Source of the DNA: Bowmanella sp. JS7-9
Lineage (GTDB): Bacteria; Pseudomonadota; Gammaproteobacteria; Enterobacterales; Alteromonadaceae
Direction of reading: 5' to 3'
NCBI RefSeq assembly: GCF_004329715.1
Contig: NZ_JXSY01000003.1
Location: forward strand, 1-64,000
Length of the DNA stretch: 64,000 bases
Part shown: positions 16,460-27,000 of the stretch, piece after piece
How the letters are laid out: the number at the start of each line of letters is the position of its first letter
Position numbering within the stretch: position 1 is the first letter of the stretch
Notes under the pieces: generated by a model
What the model was told of the DNA's origin: nothing
Seen by the model: only the letters and a program-made list of their open reading frames with translations
Database searches by the model: none
Made by a program: the position numbers and the translations under genes

Positions 16460-18817
16460 ATGGCGCGATTAACAGGACTCCAACGGATTTTGGAAGTGGG
16501 CATGATTCTAACCAGTGCCTTCGCCATATTCCTGCTGCTGGCTATTTTTACCTTTGACCCGGCCGATCCAAGCTGGTCACAAACAGGGCAGGGTGTAGCC
16601 GTTACCAATGCTGCGGGCGCAGCTGGCGCCTGGATCGCCGATATCCTGCAGTTTAGTTTTGGCTACGTCGCGTGGGTCTTTCCTTTTCTGGCAGCCTTGC
16701 TGGGCTGGTTCCTGTTTAAACAAATGAAAAGCGTGCTGGATCTGGACTACCTGACCATTTCCTTACGTGTGATTGGCATTATTTTGTTGCTACTGGGAAG
16801 CTGCGGGATCGCCAGCCTGAATATTGATGATTTTGCTTTCCCTGCCGGCGGTTTCGTCGGTGATGTGTTATCCAGCACCCTGTTGCCGGTGTTTAATGTG
16901 GCTGGTTCCAATTTACTGTTGCTGGTGTTGTTTACCACCGGCTTTACGCTGCTGACCGGGATCAGTTGGCTGAGCGTGGTGGATTTAACCGGTTTATGGA
17001 CGATTAAACTGTCTAAGTGGGCCTATTGTGCGCCCAAAGCGGTCGGCGCGCTGAATATCCCGCGTTTGGCCGATATGCGTACCAACAAAACCGCCTCTAT
17101 CGGCGATGCCCGGCCAGCGCCAACCAAAGTCACCGAAGAGTCCAGTATGGTGGATATCACCACGGTGCGTATGGAGCCGTCATTTGATGACGAATTAGAT
17201 GAGCCACCGTTTGATTTAGACGAGCCAGCCATCACCCGCAGTAAACCCAAGATTGTGCGCGCCAAAGCGCCTGAACCGGTAGTTGAACCGGATATGAGCG
17301 ATGAAGAGTTAGCCGCATACCGCGCCTCATCCCCCATGCCAACACTGGAACTGTTGGATCGCGCCGATAAAGTAGAAAACCCGATTTCGGAAGAAGAGTT
17401 ACAGGCCGTATCCCGCCTGGTAGAAGAAAAACTGGCTGATTTTAATATCGACGCACAAGTTGTTGGCGTCTATCCGGGGCCGGTGATTACCCGTTTTGAG
17501 CTGGACCTGGCACCGGGTGTTAAAGTCTCCAAAATTTCTGGCTTATCCAAAGACTTAGCCCGCGCACTCTCGGCGATTTCGGTGCGGGTAGTGGAAGTCA
17601 TTCCGGGCAAGTCGGTCATCGGTCTGGAACTGCCAAATAAACACCGTGAAATGGTGCGTTTGTCTGAGGTGCTGGGTTGCAGCGCGTTTCAGGATAACCC
17701 GTCATCTCTGACCATGGTGTTAGGTAAAGATATCGGTGGTAAGCCGGTGGTGGTTGATCTGGCCAAAATGCCGCACTTACTGGTCGCCGGTACGACTGGC
17801 TCAGGTAAGTCCGTAGGGGTCAACGTGATGATCCTGAGCTTGCTGTACAAGTCGACGCCAGAAGATGTGCGCCTGATAATGATCGACCCGAAAATGCTTG
17901 AGCTTTCTGTGTATGAAGGCATCCCGCATTTGCTCGCCGAAGTGGTCACCGACATGAAAGAAGCGGCCAATGCACTGCGTTGGTGTGTGGGTGAAATGGA
18001 ACGTCGTTATCGCCTGATGTCTGCGTTGGGCGTACGTAACCTTAAAGGGTTTAATGCCAAGGTGCTGCAAGCCATTGCAGACGGTAAACCAATTAAAGAT
18101 CCATTGTGGCGCTCAGAAGACAGCATGCTGGAAGAAGCACCGGATCTGGAAAAGCTGCCAGCTATCGTAGTGGTGGTAGATGAGTTCGCCGACATGATGA
18201 TGATCGTCGGTAAAAAGGTTGAAGAACTGATTGCCCGTATCGCACAAAAAGCGCGGGCTGCGGGTATTCACCTGGTGCTGGCCACTCAGCGACCCTCGGT
18301 TGACGTCATTACCGGTCTTATCAAGGCTAACATACCAACCCGAATCGCCTTCCAGGTATCGTCGAAAATTGACTCGCGTACCATTTTGGATCAGCAGGGC
18401 GCCGAAGCCTTGTTGGGTCAGGGTGACATGCTGTATATGCCACCGGGTACCAGTGTGCCGACCCGTGTGCACGGCGCGTTTGTGGATGATCACGAAGTTC
18501 ATGCGGTAGTGAATGACTGGAAAAAACGCGGTGCGCCACAATATATTGATGAAATTTTAAATGGAGAAGCCACTGCCGATATTCTGCTGCCGGGTGAAGC
18601 CGCCGAGGGCGATGATGCAGAATCAGATGCCCTGTACGATGAAGCCGTGGCGTTTGTAACCAAAGGCCGCAAAGTGTCGGTGTCGTTGGTGCAGCGTCAA
18701 TTCCGTATCGGCTATAACCGCGCGGCACGCATAGTGGAACAAATGGAGCAAAGTGGCGTCGTATCTGCACCGGGCCACAATGGCTCCCGTGAAGTACTGG
18801 CTCCGCCACCGGTGTGA
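16460..18817 (+). CDS. ftsK: DNA translocase FtsK
   Basis: 785 residues. FtsK anchors at the septum and pumps DNA during chromosome dimer resolution. The N-terminal 200 residues hold four to five membrane helices. A short, Pro- and acid-rich linker (about 205-300) is much smaller than in E. coli FtsK (1329 residues). The motor has Walker A GTTGSGKS near 443-450 and Walker [12 protein letters not shown] near 570-580. The C-terminal winged-helix gamma domain ([25 protein letters not shown]) reads KOPS sequences. lolA follows 20 bases on, then rarA, the same order as in E. coli. Confidence 0.97.
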   Translation: MARLTGLQRILEVGMILTSAFAIFLLLAIFTFDPADPSWSQTGQGVAVTNAAGAAGAWIADILQFSFGYVAWVFPFLAALLGWFLFKQMKSVLDLDYLTISLRVIGIILLLLGSCGIASLNIDDFAFPAGGFVGDVLSSTLLPVFNVAGSNLLLLVLFTTGFTLLTGISWLSVVDLTGLWTIKLSKWAYCAPKAVGALNIPRLADMRTNKTASIGDARPAPTKVTEESSMVDITTVRMEPSFDDELDEPPFDLDEPAITRSKPKIVRAKAPEPVVEPDMSDEELAAYRASSPMPTLELLDRADKVENPISEEELQAVSRLVEEKLADFNIDAQVVGVYPGPVITRFELDLAPGVKVSKISGLSKDLARALSAISVRVVEVIPGKSVIGLELPNKHREMVRLSEVLGCSAFQDNPSSLTMVLGKDIGGKPVVVDLAKMPHLLVAGTTGSGKSVGVNVMILSLLYKSTPEDVRLIMIDPKMLELSVYEGIPHLLAEVVTDMKEAANALRWCVGEMERRYRLMSALGVRNLKGFNAKVLQAIADGKPIKDPLWRSEDSMLEEAPDLEKLPAIVVVVDEFADMMMIVGKKVEELIARIAQKARAAGIHLVLATQRPSVDVITGLIKANIPTRIAFQVSSKIDSRTILDQQGAEALLGQGDMLYMPPGTSVPTRVHGAFVDDHEVHAVVNDWKKRGAPQYIDEILNGEATADILLPGEAAEGDDAESDALYDEAVAFVTKGRKVSVSLVQRQFRIGYNRAARIVEQMEQSGVVSAPGHNGSREVLAPPPV

Positions 18818-18837
18818 GCGCAAGATAGGATAAATTA

Positions 18838-19455
18838 GTGAAGAACTGGTTAGTAGCGTTATTGCTGGTCAGCCCACTGCTAAGTGCGGCGACCCCCAAA
18901 GAAGAACTCAAAGCCAAATTACAGGCGATTCATTCTATGCAGGCCGAGTTTAGCCAGCAGGTGTTTGATGCCCAGCAACATTTGTTGCAAACCACCTCCG
19001 GCCATTTTTATGTCAGCCAACCGAATAAGTTACGCTGGGAAGTGACCTTGCCAGACGAGTCGACGCTAATTGCCGATGGCGACAGCTTGTGGTTGGTGGA
19101 TCCGTTTGCTGAGCAAGTTACCGCCATGGAGCAGGCAGGTGCAGTGGATAATAATCCCATTGTGCTGATGACTGATCCGAATAACCCAGCCTGGGAGCAA
19201 TTTACCATCACCCTGGCAGATGGCGGGTTTCAGGTTGATGCCAGTGATGAACAAAGCCATGTGCAGCGTCTGGTGTTTTATTTTGATGGTGCGCTACTGA
19301 GTAAAATGCGTATCTTGGACCGTCAGCAACAGCAGAGTGAATTATCATTCAGCAATATCAAGGTGAACCAACCGTTAAATCAGCAGTTGTTTATCTTCTC
19401 TATGCCAGATGGCTTTGAACTGGACGATCAGCGCCATGCAGCTACCGGGCTTTGA
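18838..19455 (+). CDS. lolA: Outer-membrane lipoprotein carrier LolA
   Basis: 205 residues with a Sec signal peptide ([15 protein letters not shown]). LolA is the periplasmic chaperone that moves lipoproteins from LolCDE to LolB. Family features include the [14 protein letters not shown] segment, [29 protein letters not shown] and the beta-rich C-terminus ending [12 protein letters not shown]. The GTG start at 18838 has GGATAA nine bases upstream. It sits between ftsK and rarA in the conserved cluster and overlaps rarA by 20 bases. Confidence 0.95.
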   Translation: MKNWLVALLLVSPLLSAATPKEELKAKLQAIHSMQAEFSQQVFDAQQHLLQTTSGHFYVSQPNKLRWEVTLPDESTLIADGDSLWLVDPFAEQVTAMEQAGAVDNNPIVLMTDPNNPAWEQFTITLADGGFQVDASDEQSHVQRLVFYFDGALLSKMRILDRQQQQSELSFSNIKVNQPLNQQLFIFSMPDGFELDDQRHAATGL

Positions 19456-20770
19456 GCCACAGGCAAATAAATTCGCGCCATTAGCGGCGCGTATGCGCCC
19501 GCAACAAATCGACCAGTATTTTGGTCAGCGCCATATTATTGCACCCGGTAAGCCCTTGTATCAGGCCATCAGCGATGGCCGCGCCCATTCGATGATTTTG
19601 TGGGGGCCGCCCGGTACGGGTAAAACCACGCTGGCGGAACTGGTGGCCAAGCATTCCCGCGCGCATCTGGAACGTATTTCTGCGGTCACCTCCGGGGTGA
19701 AGGAAATCCGCAGCGCTATCGAAAACGCCAAATTTCATGCCGAACAAAAAGGCCGGCAAACTATCCTGTTCGTGGATGAAGTCCACCGCTTTAACAAGGC
19801 GCAACAGGATGCCTTTTTGCCGTTTATTGAAGACGGCACGGTGACCTTTATTGGCGCCACCACCGAGAATCCGTCGTTCGAATTAAACAACGCGTTGTTG
19901 TCCCGTTGCCGGGTCTACGTGCTGAAAAGCCTCAGTGAAGAAGATTTGCAGGGGATTTTGGACACCGCGTTAAGCGATGCCGAGCGTGGACTGGGTGAAA
20001 AGCCCATCGAGATTGATGCCGAAGCGCGCAACATGTTGATTGGCCTCAGTGGCGGGGATGCGCGCAGGTTACTGAATTTTCTCGAAATTACTCATGATTT
20101 TGCCGGTGAACAGCGCATTGATGTGGATGCGGTAAAACAAGCCGTAGGGGATAAAACCAGTCAGTTTGATAAAGGCGGCGATAAGTTTTACGACATGCTG
20201 TCCGCCTTGCACAAATCTGTACGCGGCTCGTCGGCAGATGGAGCGCTGTATTGGTATGCGCGTATTTTACAAGGCGGCGGTGACCCGCTTGTGGTAGCGC
20301 GCCGTTTGTTGGCCATTGCCAGTGAAGATATTGGTAATGCCGATCCCCGTGCTTTGCAAATTACCCTCAATGCCTGGGATATTTTCCAGCGGGTTGGGCC
20401 GGCGGAGGGCGAGCGAGCCATCGCACAGGCCCTGCTGTACTGTGCGGCAGCCGCCAAGAGTAACGCCGTATATAAAGCGTTTAACCAGGCCCGTGCCGAT
20501 GCTGCCAGTTTGCCGGATTACGAGGTGCCGCTGCATCTGCGTAATGCGCCAACCCAATTGCTCAAGGAAATGGGCCACGGTGAAGGTTATCGCTACGCCC
20601 ACGACGAACCGGGGGCGTTTGCAGCCGGTGAAGTCTATTTGCCCCGTGAAATACGACATAAAAACTATTACCAACCCAGCGAACGCGGCTTAGAAAAACA
20701 AATTAAAGCCAAGCTGGACTATTTACGTGGATTAGACCAACAAAGTGAGCACAAGCGTTATGAGTCCTAG
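19436..20770 (+). CDS. rarA: Replication-associated recombination ATPase RarA
   Basis: 444 residues. RarA (MgsA) is an AAA+ ATPase acting at stalled replication forks. Walker [13 protein letters not shown] and Walker [19 protein letters not shown] are clear, followed by sensor motifs ([20 protein letters not shown]) and the C-terminal tetramerisation part ([22 protein letters not shown]). The ATG at 19436 gives the normal N-terminus ([22 protein letters not shown]) and overlaps lolA by 20 bases, so coupling is likely. Length fits E. coli RarA (447). Confidence 0.96.
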   Translation: MQLPGFEPQANKFAPLAARMRPQQIDQYFGQRHIIAPGKPLYQAISDGRAHSMILWGPPGTGKTTLAELVAKHSRAHLERISAVTSGVKEIRSAIENAKFHAEQKGRQTILFVDEVHRFNKAQQDAFLPFIEDGTVTFIGATTENPSFELNNALLSRCRVYVLKSLSEEDLQGILDTALSDAERGLGEKPIEIDAEARNMLIGLSGGDARRLLNFLEITHDFAGEQRIDVDAVKQAVGDKTSQFDKGGDKFYDMLSALHKSVRGSSADGALYWYARILQGGGDPLVVARRLLAIASEDIGNADPRALQITLNAWDIFQRVGPAEGERAIAQALLYCAAAAKSNAVYKAFNQARADAASLPDYEVPLHLRNAPTQLLKEMGHGEGYRYAHDEPGAFAAGEVYLPREIRHKNYYQPSERGLEKQIKAKLDYLRGLDQQSEHKRYES

Positions 20771-21143
20771 CATGACCTACCTGTATATTGCCATCGGTGG
20801 TGCTAGCGGAGCCTGTTTGCGATTTTTCGTTAATCAGATCGCGATTACCTGGTTTGGGAAGGGCTTTCCTTTTGGTACACTAATCGTCAATATTGCCGGG
20901 TCATTTTTGCTCGGCCTGATTTACGCCCTGATTGAGCAAGGGCAGGTCGCGGTTGGGCCGTGGCGGTCGCTGTTGGCGATTGGCTTTCTCGGCGCACTCA
21001 CCACGTTTTCTACTTTCTCGATGGATACCTTGTTGCTCATGCAACAGGGCCATTGGGTGAAGAGCGGCCTGAATGTTGCGCTCAATCTCGGTTGCTGCCT
21101 GCTTGCCGCCTGGTTAGGCATGCAAATGATTGCACATAAATAA
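20760..21143 (+). CDS. crcB: Fluoride ion channel CrcB/FluC
   Basis: 127 residues with four hydrophobic helices. FluC channels expel fluoride as dual-topology dimers. GASGACLRF, the [17 protein letters not shown] segment (with the conserved Gly-Thr-x-x-x-Asn) and [16 protein letters not shown] are diagnostic. I take the ATG at 20760, which overlaps the end of rarA by 11 bases; the ATG at 20772 would give [10 protein letters not shown] and is equally possible. I saw no fluoride riboswitch in front of it, and there is no room for one within the operon. Confidence 0.93.
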   Translation: MSPSMTYLYIAIGGASGACLRFFVNQIAITWFGKGFPFGTLIVNIAGSFLLGLIYALIEQGQVAVGPWRSLLAIGFLGALTTFSTFSMDTLLLMQQGHWVKSGLNVALNLGCCLLAAWLGMQMIAHK

Positions 21144-22460
<1,317 letters not shown>

Positions 22461-22473
22461 GTCAGACAAAATC

Positions 22474-22502
22474 AAAAAAGCCCGCGATTGCGGGCTTTTT
22501 TA
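22474..22502. terminator. Bidirectional terminator between serS and tusE
   Basis: AAAAAAGCCCGC at 22474-22485 pairs with GCGGGCTTTTTT at 22490-22501 around a four-base loop. It serves serS on the plus strand, and the minus-strand tusE stop codon lies inside its right arm. Confidence 0.9.
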
Positions 22503-22838
22503 CAGGCATTTTTTCGGTTTGGGTAGGCCGGCGTACTTACTCACCAGCTTGGCTGGGCCAAGCGGAAACAGCTTATACAAATAGCGGGAATTGCCTTTTT
22601 CCGGGCCATATTTTTTTTCCATCGCTTTTACCAGCGCACGGATTGCCGGGCTGGTTTCAAATTCCAGATAAAAGTGGCGAACAAAGTTAATCACTTCCCA
22701 GCGCTGCTCATCCAGTTCGATGTTATCCAGCGATGCCATATATGTACCAAGCTCCGGCGACCATTGAGTGTGATCAAGGAGGTAACCGAGCTTATCGGTT
22801 TCAAAAGATTGGCCGTTAAATTCCACAAAATACTGCAT
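22500..22838 (-). CDS. tusE: Sulfur-relay protein TusE
   Basis: 112 residues, DsrC family. TusE takes sulfur from the TusBCD complex and hands it to MnmA for 2-thiolation of tRNA wobble uridine. The family core is clear ([23 protein letters not shown] and [20 protein letters not shown]). The catalytic penultimate Cys is kept: the protein ends KKCL. It shares the minus strand with tusDCB, with only four bases separating it from tusB, so all four are probably one operon. In E. coli tusE is instead beside yccA. Confidence 0.96.
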   Translation of the reverse strand: MQYFVEFNGQSFETDKLGYLLDHTQWSPELGTYMASLDNIELDEQRWEVINFVRHFYLEFETSPAIRALVKAMEKKYGPEKGNSRYLYKLFPLGPAKLVSKYAGLPKPKKCL

Positions 22839-22842
22839 AGGG

Positions 22843-23127
22843 TTACCAGGAAATCACGTTAGATTGTTCAAGGGTCAGTTCGACAAATTTGGCGTAATCA
22901 GCGCTGCTGGCGCCACTGCCTTCGATTTGGATGCCGCGCATCTGTGCATCGCTTTGCAGCACCCACACCCGCGCGCAGTCGGCCATACCGTCGAATAATT
23001 TATCACCGAGACTAAGTGCATAGCAGCCATCACCAATCAGTAACAGACTGTCGTGAGGGAGCATGCGCGACAGTGCCTGCTCCAGGGCCAAATCGCTGAA
23101 TGGGCTGGATTTTACTATATGCAGCAT
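22843..23127 (-). CDS. tusB: Sulfur-relay protein TusB
   Basis: 94 residues, DsrH-like. TusB is a subunit of the TusBCD hexamer. The N-terminus [21 protein letters not shown] and [11 protein letters not shown] match the family. The frame is open far upstream to 23250, but the ATG at 23127 is the true start because it overlaps the tusC stop codon by one base (TGATG). Gene order tusD-tusC-tusB is conserved. Confidence 0.95.
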   Translation of the reverse strand: MLHIVKSSPFSDLALEQALSRMLPHDSLLLIGDGCYALSLGDKLFDGMADCARVWVLQSDAQMRGIQIEGSGASSADYAKFVELTLEQSNVISW

Positions 23128-23486
23128 CAGAACCTCACCACTTGTGGGTGATCGGCCAGTAACTGGCTGATACGGGCAGGAGAGAGTAACTGGATTTCCA
23201 GCCCGAGACTTTGCCCGTCGATACCGCGCTCGGCCAAAGATTGCTCGCACACATATAAATGCTCAATGTCGTAAAATTCCATGGCCTTGAGGCTCTTGTG
23301 GAAGTTTTTACGCCCGGCAGACTGGGGATTGATATCCGGGCACAACTGCCAGACGCCATCACCGACAAAAAACAAGGCTACGTCCTGACCAAAACTGGCA
23401 CACAGCATCGCCAAATCTAACCCTTCCTGATTCGACCAACTGCTCAGCGGTGGTTGATTGAGTAAAATTGCAAGTTTGGCACTCAT
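23127..23486 (-). CDS. tusC: Sulfur-relay protein TusC
   Basis: 119 residues, DsrF-like, a subunit of the TusBCD sulfur-transfer complex. The core GLDLAMLCASFGQDVALFFVGDGVWQL is typical, as is YVCEQSLAERGI. It overlaps tusD at 23486 and tusB at 23127 by one base each, so the three proteins are translationally coupled and should be made in equal amounts. Confidence 0.95.
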   Translation of the reverse strand: MSAKLAILLNQPPLSSWSNQEGLDLAMLCASFGQDVALFFVGDGVWQLCPDINPQSAGRKNFHKSLKAMEFYDIEHLYVCEQSLAERGIDGQSLGLEIQLLSPARISQLLADHPQVVRF

Positions 23487-23875
23487 CAGAATTGCACCAC
23501 CCGATCGCTGCGCTGTAAATGCTGGGCTAACTCACCCAAACCAACCAGTGCAAAATCCGGATCCAGACTGTGATGGGCTAAATCATTGTCGCTGGCATCT
23601 TCATCGCTGATGACGCCCCGGCGATTGGCCGCACTGATGCAAACTTCCAGCGCAATGCCATGTTGCTGACAAAAGGATTTCAGTTGCTTACGAATGTTTG
23701 GCTCATCGGACGGTAATACCTGTAGCTGATTGGCAAATTCGGTGCCGGCCTGATAACAAAACACGCTGGTAATATCGTGTCCAGCGATTCTGGCTGCCTG
23801 AGCAAAGCCCATCAGGTTGATGACGTTATTAGCGTCACTAAGTGGTTGGGAAAGTAATAGGGTAAATGTTGCCAT
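23486..23875 (-). CDS. tusD: Sulfur-relay protein TusD
   Basis: 129 residues, DsrE-like. TusD carries the persulfide in the TusBCD complex; its active Cys is visible as Cys79 in ALEVCISAANRRGVISDEDA. The rest (GFAQAARIAGHDITSVFCYQAG) fits the family. It begins six bases past a terminator that ends yccA, and is the first gene of tusDCBE. I found no convincing promoter in the few bases between, so some transcription may come through the terminator. Confidence 0.96.
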   Translation of the reverse strand: MATFTLLLSQPLSDANNVINLMGFAQAARIAGHDITSVFCYQAGTEFANQLQVLPSDEPNIRKQLKSFCQQHGIALEVCISAANRRGVISDEDASDNDLAHHSLDPDFALVGLGELAQHLQRSDRVVQF

Positions 23876-23880
23876 AGATA

Positions 23881-23909
23881 AAAAAGCGCCCCGGCTAGCG
23901 GGGCGTTTG
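23881..23909 (-). terminator. Rho-independent terminator after yccA
   Basis: On the minus strand CGCCCC pairs with GGGGCG (23888-23893 with 23901-23906), extended by A/T pairs, and is followed by six T. It lies between yccA and tusD. Confidence 0.85.
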
Positions 23910-23913
23910 TCGT

Positions 23914-24579
23914 TTAGTCGTCGCTATTAAATGCTGAGAGCAAGTTTAACAGGCTTAAGAACAGGTTATAAATAGAAACGTACAAGCTGACGGTGGCCAG
24001 AATGTAGTTACGCTCGCCGCCGTTAATGATTTCACTGGTTTGATACATGATCAGCGCAGATGAGAAGAACATAAACATTGCGCTAATTGCCAGTGAAAGT
24101 GCTGGCATCGCCAGGAACAGGTTAGCAATCACCGCGACGATCAGCACAATCGAGCCAATCATCAGCGTGCCGCTTAAGAACGACATATCGCGCTTGGTGG
24201 TCAGTACGTATCCTGACGTTGCGAAGAAGATCAGTGCGGTACCACCTAATGCAGTCATCACGATCTCGCCGCCATTCACGGCCATGTAATAGCTCAGGAT
24301 TGGGCCAATGGAATAACCCATAAAGCCGGTCAGGGCGAATACACTTGCCAAGCCCGCGCTGCTGTTAGCGGTTTTGTGTACCAGGAACAGCAAGCCGTAG
24401 AACCCGATAATGGTGACCCATGGGCCCAGATAAGGCAGGTTCATCGACATAGTGATACCCGCAACAACCGCGCTGAAGGCTAAGGTCATCGCCAGCAGTG
24501 AGTAGGTGTTACGTAATACCTTATTGGTTTCTAACACCGCAGTCTGCGAACTAGCACTGTAGAGGGTGTTTTGATTCAT
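23914..24579 (-). CDS. yccA: Bax inhibitor-1 family protein YccA
   Basis: 221 residues with seven hydrophobic segments. YccA is an inner-membrane protein that is both substrate and modulator of the FtsH protease. The BI-1 family signature is in GLASVFALTGFMGYSIGPILSYYM and SLYVSIYNLFLSLLNLL, and the end is acidic (FNSDD). The order yccA then tRNA-Ser(TGA) is the same as in E. coli, which supports the name. Confidence 0.93.
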   Translation of the reverse strand: MNQNTLYSASSQTAVLETNKVLRNTYSLLAMTLAFSAVVAGITMSMNLPYLGPWVTIIGFYGLLFLVHKTANSSAGLASVFALTGFMGYSIGPILSYYMAVNGGEIVMTALGGTALIFFATSGYVLTTKRDMSFLSGTLMIGSIVLIVAVIANLFLAMPALSLAISAMFMFFSSALIMYQTSEIINGGERNYILATVSLYVSIYNLFLSLLNLLSAFNSDD

Positions 24580-24762
24580 TGTATTGCTCCATTAGTAAAC
24601 ACAAGTAATTCTGTGCAATTGCTTTGGCTGTATATTTAAGGTTTTAGTTCCCAAATTCAAGCAGATACCGTCGATTACCGGCAGCATTTCGTCGAAATAA
24701 GTCAATTATTAGTCGAATTGATTAAACAACCGCCAAACGAACACAATATACGAAATTAGTGC

Positions 24763-24791
24763 TTTACAAGGTTCACTGAGGTCATTAATAT
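24763..24791 (+). promoter_or_regulatory. Probable promoter of tRNA-Ser
   Basis: TTTACA at 24763-24768 is followed after 17 bases by TAATAT at 24786-24791, then by a GC-rich discriminator (GGCCCCG). Stringently controlled stable-RNA promoters have this layout. The start would be close to the mature tRNA end at 24808. Confidence 0.5.
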
Positions 24792-24807
24792 TGGCCCCGT
24801 CCTCAGC

Positions 24808-24899
24808 GGAGAGCTGGCAGAGCTCGGTTGAATGCACCTGACTTGAAATCAGGCGAAGGGTTAAACCTTCCGGGGGTTCGAATCCCTCGCTCTCCGCCA
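24808..24899 (+). tRNA. serT: tRNA-Ser (anticodon TGA)
   Basis: A 92-base type II tRNA with CCA encoded at 24897-24899. The acceptor stem GGAGAGC pairs with GCTCTCC. The anticodon stem CCTGA/TCAGG encloses the loop CTTGAAA with anticodon TGA at 24844-24846. A long variable arm (GCGAAGGGTTAAACCTTCC) marks serine. The T-arm GGGGG-TTCGAAT-CCCTC is intact. A terminator follows. Confidence 0.96.
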
Positions 24900-24906
24900 C
24901 TATTCA

Positions 24907-24936
24907 GAAAGGCCGCACATTGTTGCGGCCTTTCGC
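24907..24936 (+). terminator. Terminator after tRNA-Ser
   Basis: GAAAGGCCGCA at 24907-24917 pairs perfectly with TGCGGCCTTTC at 24924-24934 around a six-base loop. The T-rich tail is short, but the position right behind the tRNA suggests a terminator or processing stem. Confidence 0.7.
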
Positions 24937-24966
24937 ATTTCTGCCATCCGGTAAATATCTTCTTCG

Positions 24967-25081
24967 AGCGAGGGTGAGAAGCCCCGCGGGTTCGACAAAA
25001 ACGCCGGAAGCGTTTTTGAACGCACTTCAGTGCGGCCGCTTAGCGGCAAAGTACAGGAAGTACTTTGTAATCCCTCGCTCA
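24967..25081. repeat. Degenerate tRNA-Ser tail interrupted by a four-hairpin array
   Basis: A tRNA-like left piece (GGGTTCGA, ending at 24996) and right piece (ATCCCTCGCTC, 25071-25081) copy the T-arm and acceptor of the preceding tRNA-Ser. Between them stand four consecutive perfect hairpins: 24997-25019 (9-bp stem, loop CGGAA), 25022-25035, 25036-25048 and 25049-25067 (7-bp stem, loop AGGAA). GAGCGAGGG at 24967-24975 is also the inverse of CCCTCGCTC at 25073-25081, enclosing the whole array. There is no D or anticodon arm, so this is not a tRNA. Function unknown. Confidence 0.8.
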
Positions 25082-25249
25082 TTATTGTGAAAACTCAAGC
25101 GACCACTTTAATCCAACGAATTCGTATCTTTGTAGAACCTATCTATTTTGGGCGGTGGTACACATGGCAAAATTGTCTTTTCCCAATATGATCGGCATTA
25201 TCTGTAAATCACAACGGTGTTAATCTGATTCTAATAACAAGGAATGGCG

Positions 25250-25819
25250 ATGACGATACAGGATGGAAACGCAGAACGCAGGAACCTCACCGTATTAGCT
25301 TTTATGATCGTGGTGTATTACCTCGGCGGTGGCCAGCCAATAGGCAACGAAATCAAGTTATCGATGATCAGTGTAGAGTTTACCAATCCAACGGCCTTAA
25401 AATCTGCGCTTTGGGTTGTACTAGCATGGTTTGCCTATCGACACTGGGTTGCAAATAGGAAGCCGTATGTAGACGAATACAATGCAATCGAACCAACTCT
25501 GACTTGGCGGTCAATTGCAAGATTTCTGCTATCAGATGAACAAAAAGTAAAATGGGATCAAAAAACCAGTCCAGGCGCCTATTTTTTTCGCCACAAAAAC
25601 TTTAATCACATCTTGAAGTATTGGGGCGACACCAATTCAAATGTTGATAATTTTGCTTCACTGAATTGGAAGCGAAACCGCATTATATTGGTTATGTTTT
25701 CTGTGCTTGCTTGGGTTCGTATGGCGGTTTTACGTAAACCAACTTTCGATTTTTGGATGCCACTATTCATCGCCTTGTTGGCCGCGTATTTGTCCTTCGC
25801 CCATTCATTCTTAAATTAA
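25250..25819 (+). CDS. Hypothetical membrane protein
   Basis: 189 residues; I do not recognise the family. Hydrophobic segments occur near residues 12-28 (TVLAFMIVVYYLGGG), 48-62 (ALKSALWVVLAWFAY) and two in the last 55 residues (IILVMFSVLAWVRMAVL and WMPLFIALLAAYLSFAHSFL). The middle is charged and probably cytoplasmic. The ATG at 25250 is chosen because AAGGA lies six bases upstream; another ATG at 25244 abuts it. The gene stands alone between the tRNA-Ser repeat and a Lar-like gene, is AT-richer than its neighbours, and looks like accessory DNA. Confidence 0.7.
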   Translation: MTIQDGNAERRNLTVLAFMIVVYYLGGGQPIGNEIKLSMISVEFTNPTALKSALWVVLAWFAYRHWVANRKPYVDEYNAIEPTLTWRSIARFLLSDEQKVKWDQKTSPGAYFFRHKNFNHILKYWGDTNSNVDNFASLNWKRNRIILVMFSVLAWVRMAVLRKPTFDFWMPLFIALLAAYLSFAHSFLN

Positions 25820-26062
25820 ATGTTTGAGCGGCTAAATTACCCGATTTAAAATCTATATTTACATATCCTGAAACTAAACCAGTAAGACTGATTTGCTCTT
25901 GCAGTTTTTTTCATTGGAGTAATAAGCAGAAGCCACCATCCCACCACCGTATTTTTAACGTAATTTCTAAATTTCTACTAACTCCCGGCCAACCAGACTG
26001 CACCCTCTACCCACACGAAAAATTCCATAGTAGTATGCTTGTCCAATAGAAGAAGAATAGAA
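25820..26062. other. Gene-free, AT-rich spacer
   Basis: I see no gene, tRNA or clear terminator in these 243 bases. The sequence is AT-rich compared with flanking conserved genes. Together with the genes on either side it may be remnant accessory DNA downstream of tRNA-Ser. Confidence 0.5.
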
Positions 26063-26257
26063 ATGACAGAGCAACACACAACTCCCATTCCATGCCGCTG
26101 TGGCGGTAAGCCTACCGAACCTGTTTTATATAAAGATTGCCGAGACCGCTGGATCATTCGCTGTCAGGTACACCGTTGCCAGGCACGTAATATCGCTCAG
26201 GGCTATCAGGCAACGATAGAGGGATGGAATCGGTTGAGTTCGTCATTCTATCGATAA
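26063..26257 (+). CDS. Small Lar-like zinc-binding protein
   Basis: 64 residues. The layout PCRCGGKP, then WIIRCQVHRCQA about 25 residues later, then AIEGWNRL-type ending (ATIEGWNRLSS) recalls the Lar restriction-alleviation family, in which two Cys pairs bind zinc and the segment ends in WNRR. Here the first pair is CxC and the second CxxxxC, both unusual spacings. Lar of the Rac prophage weakens type I restriction; whether this one does is unknown. The ATG at 26063 follows an A/G-rich stretch (AGAAGAATAGAA). No other phage gene is near. Confidence 0.6.
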   Translation: MTEQHTTPIPCRCGGKPTEPVLYKDCRDRWIIRCQVHRCQARNIAQGYQATIEGWNRLSSSFYR

Positions 26258-26355
26258 GTTATACGACACTTGCCTGCGTGGAGTGAAGCGCTTACATTTC
26301 AGGTCAGGTTTTACGTCGCCTCAGGGTTTAATTGGGGTGATGTGGGAGATACACC

Positions 26356-27000
26356 ATGATAAAAATTTTGCTGGTCGATGATCATGATTTAATCCGTACC
26401 GGATTGCGCCGCATTCTGGATGATGTGCGCGGCTTTAAAGTGGTTGGCGAAGCCGGTAACGGCGAAGACGCGATCCGTCTGGTTCGTCAGTTAGAGCCAG
26501 ATGTCGTGCTGATGGACATGAATATGCCGGGTATGGGTGGAATGGAAGCCACTAAAAAGATTCTGCGCATTAACGATGGCTGTAAAGTTATCGTGATTTC
26601 GGTACTAAAAGAAAATCCCTATCCAGCCAAAGTAATGCAATTAGGCGCGCATGGCTATCTGACCAAAGATGCCGGTGCGGATGAAATGATCCGGGCGATA
26701 CATCAGGTTGTCAGTGGCCAGAAATATATAGATGGTGGCCTAGCGCAGCAGATCGCACTGGGTAAACTGGACTTGTCTACGCCTGATCCGTTTGAAGCTT
26801 TGTCCGAGCGTGAACTGCAAATCATGACGATGATTTCCAAAGGCCAGAAAGTGCCGGATATTGCATCGCAGTTAAATCTCAGTGCAAAAACCGTTCTCAC
26901 CTACAAATACCGCGCATTTGAAAAGCTCGGTGTAGAGGGTGAAGTAGAGTTAGTGCATTTGGTTCTGCGACATAAGTTGATTAATAGCGAAACGCTATAA
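26356..27000 (+). CDS. uvrY: Response regulator UvrY/GacA
   Basis: 214 residues. UvrY is the partner of BarA/GacS and activates Csr small RNAs. The receiver domain has the acidic pair in LLVDDHD and the phosphoacceptor Asp in VVLMDMNMPGMGG (about Asp54), plus Lys in GYLTKDAG. The C-terminal LuxR-type helix-turn-helix reads LSERELQIMTMISKGQKVPDIASQLNLSAKTVLTYKYRAFEKLGV. GGGAGA precedes the ATG. uvrC starts on the base after its stop codon, as in the conserved uvrY-uvrC pair. Confidence 0.96.
   Translation: MIKILLVDDHDLIRTGLRRILDDVRGFKVVGEAGNGEDAIRLVRQLEPDVVLMDMNMPGMGGMEATKKILRINDGCKVIVISVLKENPYPAKVMQLGAHGYLTKDAGADEMIRAIHQVVSGQKYIDGGLAQQIALGKLDLSTPDPFEALSERELQIMTMISKGQKVPDIASQLNLSAKTVLTYKYRAFEKLGVEGEVELVHLVLRHKLINSETL

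Noticed and set aside
24709-24900. Minus-strand frame covering tRNA-Ser
   Set aside because: Its 'SEGFEPPEGLTLR' run is the well-known false translation of a tRNA-Ser gene.
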